A stretch of 64,000 nucleotides of DNA from Cristatella mucedo (GCA_009760855.2 WPIO01000176.1:55001-119000); one strand, 5' to 3'; shown: positions 28,620 through 43,165, numbered from the stretch's first letter. Made by a program: numbers and translations. Notes: generated by a model not told the origin, from the sequence alone.

Positions 28620-29407
28620 GTGCCCGTGGCTGCCAGCCGCATTTGCAATCCGGCACACGTGCCTGCGGTCTCTCTCTCTCTCCGCTTGGGCTAGCTTACT
28701 GCCTGCTCTGCTAAGCTCCGCTACCGCCTTCGCTGCCGCCGCCATCATCGCTTTTCTCTCAATTTGCTGCGCGCTGTCCAGCTGCTGCCGTTCAGCCATG
28801 CGGTCAGCCGCCGCGCTGCCCCGCGCGCTCTGCACCGCAGCACGGGGGGGGGGGGGAGGGGGCCGACCGAGCCTGAGATGCACCTCTGGTCGACTGCCTC
28901 GCTGCTGCAGCCCACTTGCGCCGCCAGGCGCTGTGCAGTACGAGCCGTCCGTGATGCTTTCGAGCATGGATCGTATATACTAGCCGAGATACAGTACGGA
29001 TGTCTCTCGAATTAGCCATGTCAGTACTAGTTTTTTTTTAGCAAAACCTAGCAGAGTGGGGGGCAATGCGGCAATGCGCGCTCGAGAACAGATCTCTGCT
29101 GATACGTACGACCTGCCACCAGCGCTGCTCTCAGCTAGGCTCAGCAGCAGCAGCGTACTGGCGCCGTGCACGAGGCCTCGTCAAATGCCTCTTGCATGAG
29201 ACGTGAAGTGTCCAGCCACCAAACGTTAAAATTCTCCCTCAGCTTTGAGAGGGCATGTAGGAAACTAGGCAATGCAGCACAACTGCACCTGTGACATCCA
29301 CCTGTGCTCAGCCGAGGTCGAAGTTGGCTTGCTGTGGAAGAACTCCTGGCCACCGGTGCTTGCTAAGGTGATTTAATGCCGTGTTTCTTCTGCAAATCCG
29401 TTATCAG
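28620..29407. other. CYB5R intron
   Basis: GC-rich intron with a G homopolymer near 28845-28857 and a short (CT) patch near 28669. Nothing else recognised. Confidence 0.6.
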
Positions 29408-29480
29408 GTCATCAGCCACGACACCCGACGATTCAGGTTCGCTCTGCCATCACCGAATCATGTCCTCGGTTTGCCAATAT
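29408..29480 (+). CDS. CYB5R: CYB5R exon: FAD domain
   Basis: The acceptor is TTATCAG at 29407 and the donor GTAAGC at 29481; 73 bp ending in phase 1. It encodes [20 protein letters not shown] then GLPI, nearly identical to vertebrate CYB5R wording. The split codon at its end joins the next exon as TGC, giving Cys where human CYB5R1 and CYB5R3 have Gly (LPVG). Confidence 0.92.
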
Positions 29481-29604
29481 GTAAGCGGAAACGTTCGCCT
29501 GCTTGTTTCGCCTGACTGCATTTTGTGTGCTGCATTTCGTGTGACTTGGGCACTGCTCGCTCGAGCCACCGACCGATGCGCCTCGCCACCTCGGTTTGCT
29601 GCAG

Positions 29605-29711
29605 GCCAGCACATATACTTAAGTACTTCGATGGACGGCGTGCCGGTCGTGCGTCCCTACACACCCGTGTCCAGTGATGACGACAAGGGCTACATGGACC
29701 TCGTCGTTAAG
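29605..29711 (+). CDS. CYB5R: CYB5R exon: FAD-binding RxYTPVS motif
   Basis: The acceptor is TTTGCTGCAG at 29604 and the donor GTATGC at 29712; 107 bp, phase 1 in and phase 0 out. It encodes [15 protein letters not shown] followed by [14 protein letters not shown] and MDLVVK. RPYTPVS is the flavin-contacting RxYTxxS motif of the ferredoxin-reductase superfamily. Confidence 0.95.
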
Positions 29712-32405
<2,694 letters not shown>

Positions 32406-34755
32406 GTGTGAGTGTGAGTGAGTTGAATGAAAGAGAGATGGGTGACAGAGCCTGAAGCTAGAGAAAGGAGAGAAAAAATGGATGGATGGATAATGTAGAG
32501 AGAGTGTGAAGAGAAAGTAGAGACAGACAGTTCAATCTTGAAGCAGACAGGCCGATACAGAGACTGACATAAAGAGAGGAGGCACAGACAGAGCTACAAA
32601 TACGGGGACATAGACCAGGTAGCACTAGGAGGGAGGGAGAGATCGGCAAAGTGTTACCTGCCGAGACAGATAAATAGACAGGTGGAAGGAGCTGACAGAA
32701 CAGACAGACACAGAAGCAGACTCGCGAATGGAGACAAGAATACGAGACAATGGGAGCGGCTGCTGGATGTTGTTGCTGAAACAATTCGTTCCTTTATAAG
32801 GGCTCCGAGGCAAAGCCTTTGGCTATGTAACACCGGTTGTCGTGGTTGTCGTGCAGGGTTAACTCGGTCACGTGTTCCACTGTCTTCCCAATACCTCAGA
32901 GGCGGCTGGCCTTTGTCTGCCGAACAGCCTTGGCAGCCTTGGATTGCTAGTGCTGGGCGCGTTTACACAAGGGCACCTATTATCAGGCACGATGCTGGCT
33001 GCTGTTTCGACGAGTTGCAGCACTTGGTACCTGGGCATTCGGTCTAACTGTCACCCCTCTTGAGAATTTAAGGTCATAATTATCTCATGCTGAGTCGTTA
33101 CAATTAGACTGCAGGCCATGTCCTGCAGTCTTTCTAGCTGCAATGTCTGGCTGTGCCTCGGAGAGCCTGTGAGTCTGGGTGATGAATTTGCAATGTTGGC
33201 ATCCTTGGTTTTGTATTTTCAAGGCCCTCTGTGTAGGGTCCTGGGTAGGCGGCTGCTGGTTTTTTGTGCAAATGACACTCTAGCATTGCCTACATCCCCA
33301 GGTGGACCTCGTCGGCCACGTCCTCTCTCCTCTACATCTTGCAGAGAGAAAGCACCCTGGCCCTGCACCAGTCCCTGATCTGGTACCCCTCCCACTCCGA
33401 GACGTCCTCGTGTATGGAGCAGTAGCCCAGCCCATCCGTACGACAGCTGTGGCTTTGCTTTGCTTTTAAAGTTTGATGGGTCCTCGACCAGTGTGCACGT
33501 GGCAGACAGCCAGCCAGCCGGGGAGTCCCCCACCCCAAGTAGCTACCCCACTCCGGTTTCTAGAGTAGGCTTGATAGTACCGATGATTGGCAAGTGCAGC
33601 CCTGATACTTTCTTGCATCCAGAGATATTGTAGAGCGAGTGCGACCAGCCGGGTTGGCCACATTTTTGCTGGCAAGTTTTTAAGAAACATTACTAGTGGT
33701 GAAGTGTGTAGGCGGGCCATTGATGAAAACTTATGGTGTGCATAACCTCGGCAGTAGCTCAAGTGGAATTCAGATATAATTTCTTCGTGGTGACCGTCGG
33801 AGAGCACAGGAATTGAGTGTGGCCCAAATCAAAGCCCCCCCCCCTAAAGTGGAAGGTGTCTAATAAATGCCCCCAGCCAACCCTCATCCCTGGCTCTGCC
33901 ACTGAGCTGGTGCCCGGTTACAATACTGTCACCCCTTCGATGATTGACAGCGACTCCATTTCTGTGGGATGCTTGTCTCGGCTAGCTGTTCGACCTCTCC
34001 TCACCTTCGCTGCCTCTGCTAGGCAAGCCTGCCAACACTCGCGAGCTGTCGCATGCTTGCACAGTCATAGCCAAGTACAGTATATACAGACATCAAAGAG
34101 GCCGCCTAAAATTGCCGCCTAACCCAAAAAAAAGGTCTCATTCTGCTATGAAAAATGTTACTAAAGCCTGCTGGGATGATTTGCAGTTTATAGAATAAGC
34201 TTACATTACATGTAAGCAAATGTTTTAGCACGAGTATTATAATTAGCTGTCTTTGAAGCAATGACGCACGTACTGGGTACATTTTCAGTTACCGAAAATG
34301 GCAAATTCGCTCGTTTGTGCTCCAGGCTTCATGGGTCCAGTATGCTATCGTCTAGCCCACTCCAAATGAGCCACTTCATATTCAAATGACAGAACTGGCT
34401 TCCTATTTTGTTCCGAGCAAACATACCTTGTTCATCTATTCGACGCCTGATCGTATCCCTACTTCTAACGTAGTAGCAGCCTACAGGCTTTGAGCATGAA
34501 CCCTCGCACGGTTGAGACAATGCCCAAAGCTTCATTATTCACTAGTTTGACCTAGCGGGTGTAATGGAAGGTGGGCGGCCGTTCTCTTTAGTTTATAGAT
34601 GATACCACCATAGCCAGTGTCATCAAGTTGTACCTCAGTACCGAAATCGCACCAGTTTGCTATTGTATAGCGATTGCAAAGTTACCAATATATCTGTGTA
34701 TGTATATATATATCGGTTAATTGTACACACATATTCATATTTTAATAATCAAGTT
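32406..34755. other. CYB5R intron, unassigned
   Basis: Purine-rich to about 32660, then mixed sequence. No gene or repeat family recognised. Confidence 0.35.
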
Positions 34756-34770
34756 ATGTATATATATATG

Positions 34771-34828
<58 letters not shown>
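34756..34828. repeat. (TA)n-(GT)n microsatellite
   Basis: A TA/TG mixed stretch followed by about 48 bp of pure GT. Confidence 0.95.
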
Positions 34829-34830
<2 letters not shown>

Positions 34831-34869
34831 CAGAGAGAACTTGTTGTTAAAATATGAATATGTGTATGT

Positions 34870-35560
34870 ACATTAACGGGTGGAGCCATGCCCTGCCAGG
34901 GCTGCAGGTGCTACCCACGACTCCTGGTTCAGGAACAGGGATCACACGGCTTCCGCACCGGAAATGGCCTCCGAGACACATAGCCACACGCGATGACATT
35001 CGTTCCACGAGTGCAATGCCGAGTTTGGCCGGGCAGGCTTCATTATCAGTCCACCAGCTGCCGAGAGCCCGACCACGAATGGCCTCGCCACTGCCATCCG
35101 GTAGCCAGCTGTCAGGGGAGACCGGGCTATGACCCTGTACTTTTCAACCTTCTTCCGGGCTGCCGCCACCAAGGCATCCTCTCTGCAGTCAAACAGCACC
35201 GTCACGTCGACGATGACCGCGTCGGTGCCGTTGTCGATGACCAGGTCCGGCTGGAAAACCGGACCCCCGGCAAGCAGGAAGGTGCGACCTGCCGAAAGGC
35301 AAGAGCATGTGGCGGTGGCTGGGAGAGCTCCGATTACGCAGCCCAGAACCTGGTTGTGTTGGGCCTTCGTGCGGCATAGGCGGCAGCTTGTAACTGCCCC
35401 GAGTAATGCCCTACTCCTAGCAGCACCCACTGGCAGCACGTCCAGGCACACGCGGTCGACGAACCGCCAGGCCCCGGAACGACAGGCCAAAACCAGCGAT
35501 CTGGAAATGGCAGATATGCATACACAGTGCTGCCCCCAAAAAATCCACACGCTCTAGGGT
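34870..35560 (-). mobile_element. C-terminus of a restriction-like-endonuclease LINE
   Basis: The minus-strand frame 35550-34942 (202 codons) holds a CRLC zinc-knuckle-like pair (residues 56-59), QHN (64-66, the place of the family RHN/RHD), PDLVID (101-106), IVDVTV (113-118, catalytic Asp 115), and KKVEKY (133-138). The order zinc knuckle, RHN, PD, D, K..KY is that of the C-terminal endonuclease of R2/NeSL/CRE-type non-LTR retrotransposons, a different class from LINE-A. No reverse transcriptase was found beside it, so it is truncated. The frame is open, so it may be moderately young. Clade assignment is uncertain. Confidence 0.55.
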
Positions 35561-35569
35561 TCAAGATTT

Positions 35570-36425
35570 AACATCCGATATTTCAGTGCTTTTTAGACTT
35601 CATGCCAGCAAAACGCAACCAGAGCATGATTCGCACGAGTTGGCGAGTTATTTGTAACAAGTTGTGCATGCTACCGCCTTGATTCGATGACGAAGTGGGA
35701 AAACATGAACAGTGGTCCTGTGTTTGCAGTATTTGGAGCAATTTGTCGGTAGATATAATTTTCTGCTACCGTCAGAGCTCTGCAAAGTAAGACTAACGAG
35801 ATGCATCAAGTATTCTCTCTAAAAATGATCTTAACGACCGTATTGGCCATTTTTTCAGCAATCGAGAAGATTTTGAAGCATGTTATTTTGAGAATGCACA
35901 ACCGTAGGCCTCACATGGTTTGAAAGTGCAAGAAATTGATGATTCGTTGAATAATAAAAAGGGTTTGCTCAAACTAAGGTTAGAGCTGTGATCTCGGAGG
36001 AGTCGAATCACAACGTATTATTCTAAAAGCCCATTGCCGGTTACGGCTGGCTTTTCTTCTTGGCTTGGCTGCAAGTAAGCTGCCACTGTGTCTCGCAGGG
36101 GGTGGGCAGCAGCAGAAAGGACCAGGGTGTATGGCTTTCTAGAGCGTTGGCCAGCTTTTAGCCTGTCCTCCCAGCTTGTTTATTGACTTTCGGTCAGAGC
36201 TCCCTTTTAGCCTGTTCTCCCAGCCAGTGCGCCGGCCTCCCGGACAAGAGCTGTCCGGCTCTGTTGGACGGGTTCCTGCTTGCCCTGGAGCTGGATCCGG
36301 TCTGGAGGCTTGTCAAGGACACCCAAGTGCACTTAAGTATTTGGAAGGTCTAGATTTGCTTGATTGGCTGCTTTCCCTGGGCCGCCCTGCCCCCCCCCCC
36401 CCCCCCGACTGAACCTGAGCCGGGA
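35570..36425. other. CYB5R intron, unassigned
   Basis: Nothing recognised apart from a C homopolymer near 36391-36407. Confidence 0.35.
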
Positions 36426-36429
36426 TAGT

Positions 36430-37890
36430 CTGCACCTATTAGCTATTGGATACCCAAGTACGAATTGCACAGATAACAATGCCAGTTTTGGAGAATACGT
36501 TAAAATTAGCCAAGATCCCTTAAAGGCTCTTTAAAAGGCTTTGACCAGAAAAGAGCATCCAGAAACTACTTTCATCAGCTCATGCCGCATTTGAAGGTTG
36601 CGAACGAGCCGGAATTGTAAAGCCAACCAATCGAGAATTATTTATTTCTCCCGGAAAGCTTACCTGTAATACGAAAGGTCACTAAATTGGGGTAGAATTG
36701 TGGCACTTTACGAAGCTGGACACTCGTATGCCCAAATTGCTAGTACTCTATCAATATCAGACAGAACGGTATAAGCGTAAGAGTATAGCGTGAGGAAGGC
36801 AGTGAAGACTGGGACCCCTGAAACTGCTTTTTGGTCGGGCCGGCTCTGAGCCACCACTAGAAAAGAAAACACCATCCATCACAGTAAAGTTGGAGGTTTT
36901 CAGGGACCTTTTTGATTTTGCACATGCACATGCTCAACGTTTTCAGGCATTGTCTGGGCAGCAAGTTTGCCTTGGTACTGTCAGGTGGCGATTAGATTCT
37001 CGAGTCGTAAACAGCAGTGCTTCTGTCTGCAAAGAATGGGCTAACTCGTTTACGGTGGGTCAAGGCTCTGGTCCGCTGGACTTGTGAAGGACGTGGCTAT
37101 AGTTTTATGGAGTGACAAAAGCACAAATTTCTGCTCTTCGAACTGCAAGAGAGGCTTAACGTGCGTCGGCAACCCAACGAAGCCTACCCACCCAAATGTT
37201 GGCAACCAACTCTCAAATTCGGAGGAAAAGGTGTCATGGTGTCATGGTACTTCAGCAAAAACTGCTCCAGAGTCCTACACGGCATACCAGGCATTGTGTC
37301 GAAAGACCATTATGTAGACAGTGTTCAAAATGTTGGACTCCCAAGTTCGATGGTAGATCGTGGACTGGATTATATTTTCTAACACGACCACGTCCCAAAA
37401 CACACATCCCTCCGCCTGAGGTGAATAAGTTCTAACAATTTATTCGAGATTGGCTGCCCTGCTGTCAAGGTTATGGACAGGCCGAGTCAGTCTCCGGACC
37501 TTTACCCAATCGAGCATTTGTGGAATGAGGTCGAGCAACTGTTGAGGCAACAGGCCATCGTTAGCACCTCCGATGATTAGCTTTTTGAAAACTTGCAACG
37601 AGTATGGGGCAGCATAACGTTTGATGTTTGCAAGCGTCTGATCGGCTCCTGGCTTCGGCAGGTCCGACGACAGGTCATTGCAAAAAGAGGAGACGCAGCA
37701 TCATATTGCATTTATAAAGTGAGCATGATGCGTAATAGTTGCAGGGGGACGCGTTGCTATTTTCCAATTGCAACCACTGCACATACCTTTAGAGACGGCA
37801 ACCTTCGGTATTTTCTCAAAATACCGGCGAATAGGCAGCCGTAATGGCGGCCCCCCCCCACAGCCATCCGAATACTTTTGCGTTTGAGCC
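36430..37890 (+). mobile_element. Tc1-like transposon, near full length, decayed
   Basis: Translated pieces follow Tc1 order: a first helix-turn-helix (IVALYEAGHSYAQIASTLS, about 36707-36760), WSDKS near 37110 (first catalytic Asp), FGGKGVMV near 37220, QHDHVPKHT-like wording near 37380-37405 (second Asp), and SPDLYPIEHLWNEVE near 37495-37535 (third acidic residue; DD34E type). The frame is broken several times, so it is inactive. About 1.45 kb fits the family length. The 3' end (CCGAATACTTTTGCGTTTG, near 37866) looks like a terminal repeat; I could not place a matching 5' end. Confidence 0.8.
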
Positions 37891-38985
37891 TACATGAATA
37901 TTGGCATTTCCTTTGCCTGAATGCATTGTTAATTCGTCGATCGATCGTTAGTGGTTTTTAATTTGCTTCCACGACTACTGGTCGTTTAATGTCTGTGGAT
38001 TGTTATTTGTGCATCCTTGGCTTTGATCGTCAAAATGCCAGAGTGTGCTCGTGTCATTCGACCCAGTAGGAATACATCTCGATGAAGTCACCGGACATGG
38101 TCAATTTTATGTTGCACCAACTCGAGGAAAAATCGAGAGCTTCTCGAGATCTCTGAAGATGAGACCAGAGTGAAGACAACTGTCAGATCCAAATAATCAC
38201 CGATGAACGTTTACAAGAAAATGTTGGCAGTCTGTTACTTTTGGCAGGACGTTTTCTAGTGCAAGTTTCTATATTGCACAATGAACACCTAACAAACGAC
38301 CTACTTAGAATCTGCACCCACTATAGTTGATGTATGACCGCAGCCAGTCCGACTTTTCATGCCACACTAAGAGAACTGAATGTCTTTCTAGGCAGTTCAC
38401 TTGTCGAGTCCCAGAAAATCAGATAAGTGCAAGGGCAGCTAACAAAAAGTGCATAGCACAAACGAGATCCTGGAATGTTTACATAATAAGAGATAAGGTT
38501 ATGACACCATCTGATTTACAACCTTGAAATACGGATTGCGCACGAAGTTAATGTTCACCAATTTACCGGCTGGGAAAATATGGCATTCTGGATGTGCATG
38601 GAGCACTGCATTGTTACTTAAGAGCTGTATTTTTGTAAGGGTCTGTTTTACGGTTTGTGTGCCCTAGCTCTGCAGGACTCGAGACGGGTTGTTAGTGGCA
38701 GCTAGCCGTCCTGGCAACATGCCAACTGCACATCTTCTCATGGGCTGTGGCTCTGTCAGAGGGAGGGAAATTACTTCCAACAAGATCTTCCTTGGCTGCC
38801 TAGCCGGGTTTTTCCCTTTCCCGGTGCTGATTTTGAGGACTCACTGTAGAGCAGCTCTGGGTTTTCGAGACTTGCTCCGAACGTTTTGCACAGCCTCTTC
38901 CCACACTGGCTATTAAAAAGCCTTGGCCCGGAATTTTTGTCAAATCAACAGCATGCTAATGTGTGCACACTAACAGCAATAAAAA
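37891..38985. other. CYB5R intron, mostly unassigned
   Basis: A probable minus-strand LINE tail scrap lies at about 38355-38405 (AGAGAACT, CTTTCTAGGCAGTTCAC). Otherwise nothing recognised. Confidence 0.4.
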
Positions 38986-38989
38986 TAAT

Positions 38990-40530
38990 AATAATAATGT
39001 ATTTGATAAAGCGCCTTCAGAGAACTTAATCTCTTTCTAGGCGCTTTACATTTGCTGCAAAGGGAAATGCAATTAAATGGTAAGTAAAATCATGCTTGAA
39101 AAACAAACAAAATGAATAACATGGTTAGGGGTGACATGCACAGGGTCAGCATGCAAATGTGGTTAGTGGCAGCATGCACAGTGTCAGCACGCACAAGCAC
39201 ATGAAGGACGAATCACAGGGACCCACTAAATGCTGTCCTAAATAGGTGTGTTTTTAAGTTCCTTTTAAATGTGGTCAGGTCAGGAGATGTTCTGACCCAG
39301 GTCGGGAGGGAGTTCCAGGCTGTGGGAGCATACGAACTAAATGCACGGTCTCCAAAGGATTTAAGGTTTGTACGAGGTATTTCTAGACTGTTGGATTCCG
39401 AAAAGTGGGTGGTACGATGCTTGGCCTGATGGGGGAGTATATCTGAGAGATAGGCTGGAGCCATAGAATGAAGGGACCTAAAAGTGAGCGACAAAACCTT
39501 GAAGTCAATCCGTTGCTTGACTGGTAGCCAGTGCAGGTCGGCGAGAAGTGGTGTAATGTGGCAACTGCGCCGCTCACGACAGACAAGCCTAGCTGCGGAG
39601 TTTTGCACCAGCTGCAATCGCCTGATCGCACATGCTGGGAGGCCAGTAAGCAGTGAGTTGCAGAAGTCGAGACGAGATGTCACGAATGCATGGACCAACT
39701 TAGACGTGGTATCCTTATCTAAACAAGCCCGAATTTTAGCAATATTATGAAGCTGAAAATAGGCAGACTTGACCGTGGAGCTGATATGGTCGTCAAACGA
39801 GAGGTCGCTTTGGAATATGACACCTAGATTTCGAGCTGATTCGACAGGAGATATGCTGGCAGAGCCAATTTTGAGTGTCAGCCTTTCCAATTTGTGAATC
39901 ACACTGGGTTTGCCCATAACTAGTAAGTTAGTTTTGTCATCGTTTAGTTTTAGAAAATTTGCTGCCATCCATGTGCGGATGTCATTAATGCAAGCAGCAA
40001 GTGAGTTTAGAGAATTTGAGGTGCTCGAAGGCTGGGAGGGATCAAAGCAAAGGTACAGCTGAGTGTCATCCGCATAGAAGTGGAAGCCTAGATTGTGCTT
40101 GGCAATCACATCAGCAAGAGGGAGAGTATAAACCGTGAAAAGAACCGGACCTAGCACGGAGCCCTGAGGTACGCCATATTTCAGAGGTATTTCAGATGAT
40201 CTTTGTCCATTCACGTCAATACTCTGGAGTCTCCCACTGAGATAGGACCTGAACCACTGCAGAGCAGTGCCAGTGATGCCCAGGCGAGATGAGAGGCGCT
40301 CTAGAAGAACTTTGTGATCGATGGTGTCAAAAGCTGCCGAAAGATCAAGCAAAACAAGCAGAGACACTCTACCCATGTCTGCATTCCTAAGTAGCTCGTT
40401 GTATACCCGAAGCAATGCTGACTCTGTGGAGTGATTAGCTCTAAAGCCGGACTGGAATTTACTAGCAAGGTGTGCAGGCGATATTGCTGTAAAAGAATCG
40501 GAGTAAAGCCTGCAATCAATGAGTTACTTC
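38990..40530 (-). mobile_element. LINE-A, longest copy, open RT frame
   Basis: A CR1/L2-like non-LTR retrotransposon, 5'-truncated inside the RT domain. On the minus strand it runs from about 40520 through a stop at 39213 and a 3' UTR to the tail (GCGCCTAGAAAGAGATTAAG) and an (ATT)n repeat at 38990-39000. It is antisense to the CYB5R gene, in its large intron. The uninterrupted frame and consensus-like 3' end make it one of the youngest copies here. The endonuclease domain and 5' UTR are absent, so it cannot move on its own. Confidence 0.93.
39213..40415 (-). CDS. LINE-A reverse transcriptase, partial
   Basis: 400 codons from the first Met; the frame also extends upstream through FQSGFRANHSTESALL to about 40521. 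RT motifs run in order: LLDLSAAFD (motif A, residues 22-30), GITGTALQWF, GVPQGSVLGP (motif B, 81-90), FYADD (motif C, 113-117, catalytic Asp pair), then LNDDKTN and the SARNLGVIF thumb region, ending in the conserved C-terminus HLFRTAFSGSL. It would copy element RNA into DNA at the target site. The endonuclease is missing, so it is a fossil frame inside a truncated insertion, not a host gene. No stop interrupts it. Confidence 0.93.
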   Translation of the reverse strand: MLRVYNELLRNADMGRVSLLVLLDLSAAFDTIDHKVLLERLSSRLGITGTALQWFRSYLSGRLQSIDVNGQRSSEIPLKYGVPQGSVLGPVLFTVYTLPLADVIAKHNLGFHFYADDTQLYLCFDPSQPSSTSNSLNSLAACINDIRTWMAANFLKLNDDKTNLLVMGKPSVIHKLERLTLKIGSASISPVESARNLGVIFQSDLSFDDHISSTVKSAYFQLHNIAKIRACLDKDTTSKLVHAFVTSRLDFCNSLLTGLPACAIRRLQLVQNSAARLVCRERRSCHITPLLADLHWLPVKQRIDFKVLSLTFRSLHSMAPAYLSDILPHQAKHRTTHFSESNSLEIPRTNLKSFGDRAFSSYAPTAWNSLPTWVRTSPDLTTFKRNLKTHLFRTAFSGSL

Positions 40531-40869
40531 GACTCAGCCAATAATCGACCTTGAAGTGGCTTTTTTAATTGATAAGGTCAGCTGGACTACAACTGTTAGA
40601 TCAAGAGAACTTATTTAGAATAAAAGGCTGGACTTAGTCAACTTGTTTGCTAATGGACCGACATGGTCAGCCCGTCTCTAATTGTTTCCAAGGTTCAGTA
40701 AATACTAAGTCGATGCTTCCCCTGCAGTGGTGGCAATTAAGATTACGTTTGGATAAAAATTGCCTGATCTTAAATCAAAAAATGCAGCAAGGACCGTATG
40801 GGGTTTTAGGCCCTTAAGCCAATGTGCGTGTGCTCTTAAGGAGGGGGGTCGGACCCAACAGAATTATTG

Positions 40870-41155
40870 TATTCTGGCAGTTGTGATGTTCACGACAGAT
40901 AAGCATTACCTTTGAAATTTGCGCCATATCTAAGCGCCTTATTGCTCAGGCAAGAATACCTGCAATGAGAGAGCTGAAGCAGCTACCTATGCATGATGTC
41001 ACAAATGCATAGACTAACTGTGTGTGCTGGTGCTGCGATCTGAGCCTTGGTTTGCTGGTAGTCGGCAGGCTTAACTATGCTGCTGATGTGGTCATTCAGC
41101 AAAGGGTTGTTTTGAAATAGAATGATCCCTTGGAATGTGTTTGTATATAGCAATA
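40870..41155 (-). mobile_element. Old LINE-A-like fragment
   Basis: It follows the order of 39555-39820 at low identity (GTTCACGACAGATAAGC, GATGTCACAAATGCATAGACTAAC, TGCTGATGTGGTCATTCAGCAAAGG). Its divergence puts it among the oldest copies. Confidence 0.6.
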
Positions 41156-42875
41156 CAATACTGAAGCAAAAGATGAAGCAAACTGACATATTATTATCTT
41201 CACTGAGTATAGATAGCTAGAAAATAGGGTTCTGCTTTTCTAAAAGTGCCGTAAACTGGCAATCCGACATGGAGAATTTTCTTGATCAGTGAATGTCCTG
41301 GGTATGTGAACAGACGTGTAGGACTGCTGCAATCTTCATTGCTAACTGGGTTTTTCAGCCTGTGTCCTTAGCCGGCAGGCCAAAAGCAGTGGCAAAGTTT
41401 TGCATCTGGTTCGAGTGCTGCAAGGTAAACTGTAAATGTCACCTGATTCAACTGCCACATAAGGAAAAATGGTCCAACTTTATTGTATGTCCTATACGCA
41501 TTAAATCGGTTTGTACACAAACCGAAGAGCAGCACTGTATCAGATGCATCAAAATCAAGCTAGACACGCATGTGAAAACTATTTTAGAGGAGCATTAGAC
41601 ACCGTTTGTTTAGCAACTGTAGTCCACCGAAGGTTTTCCATGAAGTTGGCCGACTTTTACATAAACCCAATTATTTACATAAAAAATGCACTCACTGTCA
41701 GTGACCGGGTTGATAGTTGTTAGAAACGACGACATCCCGAGGGGCCCTGAAACGGTATTTTACCTTTGCAAAGGGCTGGCTGAAAGTTGGCACTTTTCGA
41801 TCTGATTATCTTACTTGTAAAACTAACCGTGAAGAGTTGCATGTTTGTTAATGGAAGTTGAGTTATTCTTGTACTTCCTGACCGATCCATGGATCGGCTA
41901 ATAAGGCCTGATCTGCTATTGGAAAGGCAGGGGTATTGAAAAGCAAAATCAAATGCCAAAACGTCGCCAATCACAAGATGAGTTCAAGCAGTGTGAAATT
42001 TGCATAGAATAGAGTTAGACTTGATCGAGTCTAACTTGGCGTGGCCAGGATTTTGGCATGTGAGCCTCACTGTTGAGAGACGTGAAACAAAGTTAAGGCC
42101 TTCTCTTTTAAATCAGCCTTGAGAGGTTAAGAAGCCCTCTAAAAGAAATCGTCATTCGTCCTTTTCCGGAGACCAAGACTCCGTGCCGAAGGTGCACTCC
42201 TCGGATTTTTCTCTTGAAACCCTATCGTAAAGGCAATGCGTACCCCCCACCCACCCCCCAGCTGTTTTCGAGAGCTTGAAGCCGTGAGCACACGTGCTGA
42301 AGGCACGCCTCGAGCAGCAGAGGTCTTTCGACCTGACCAAAATGAATAGCCTTTTAGCAGTTCTTAAACTGTGGCTACCCCCTTAAAAAAAATATGGTTC
42401 CTTTTACAGACCGACCTTTACCTTTGGTTTGGCACACCATCACGTGTAGCTTTAGCCCCATCCAAAAACCAAAAAAAAGCGGTAGTTCCGCCTCTAGAAA
42501 CACGTCGAACACCAACTACAAGCCTCCAGAGTCACTTTGAAAAGCTAACGGTCGTCCGTGAAGCTGGGCGGTAGGCACCAGGGGGCTGGACGTTTAATGC
42601 AGTATTCTGCAGGCCTGCCTGCCGTGCACTGCTTAAGTCTGCTCACTTTCCTATAGGCAGCAGGCTAGAGCCCTAGCTAGCTCTCCCTACCTACCAACTG
42701 GGGGGGGAAGGAGGGTGTGTGTACGTGTGTCTGCGTGCGTGCGTATGTTTTGTGTGTGTGTATGTTTTGTGTGTGTGTGTGTGTGTTTGTGCAACTTTCG
42801 TCTGTATAGCCCGGAGTAATAAACCCTATGTTAAGCTCATTGTTTGCCTCGTTCTTGTTTTATGTGTACTTTTCA
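41156..42875. other. CYB5R intron, unassigned
   Basis: No gene or repeat family recognised. A degenerate GT-rich patch lies near 42715-42790. Confidence 0.35.
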
Positions 42876-42879
42876 ATAA

Positions 42880-42990
42880 ATAATAACAATAGTGCATTTG
42901 TATTGAACCCTCGGAAAAATTTCAGATCTCTTTCTAGGCACTTCATATATGCTGTAAAGGAAGCATGATCAAATGGTTAGTGATAACATG
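42880..42990 (-). mobile_element. LINE 3' tail
   Basis: AATAAATAATAACAAT and then CTCTTTCTAGGCACTTCATATATGC, the minus-strand LINE 3' end. It directly abuts a + strand SINE2. Confidence 0.7.
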
Positions 42991-43165
42991 CTGCTGTGGT
43001 TTGGCCTTGTGGTTAAGGTGCTCACCTTTAACGACCGAGGTCAAGGTGAATGCATTTGATGACTGGGGTCATGGGCTCGAGGCCTGTGGCATTATGTGAA
43101 GCACTTGAATAGAGATTAATTTTTTCTTGGGGCACTGTTAAAATCAATTATATTTAACATGCACA
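42991..43165 (+). mobile_element. SINE2 copy (tRNA head, LINE-like tail)
   Basis: A-box-like TGGCCTTGTGGTTAAGG, B-box-like GGTCATGGGCTCGAGGCC, then a GCACTTGAATAGAGATTAA tail like the LINE-B end. Between the boxes there is an extra stretch that partly repeats the GACCGAGGTCA region, compared with the other copies. Confidence 0.75.

Noticed and set aside
28242-28967. 241-codon minus-strand frame
   Set aside because: It is the antisense of the CYB5R anchor exon and its GC-rich flanks; the + strand frame has clear homology.
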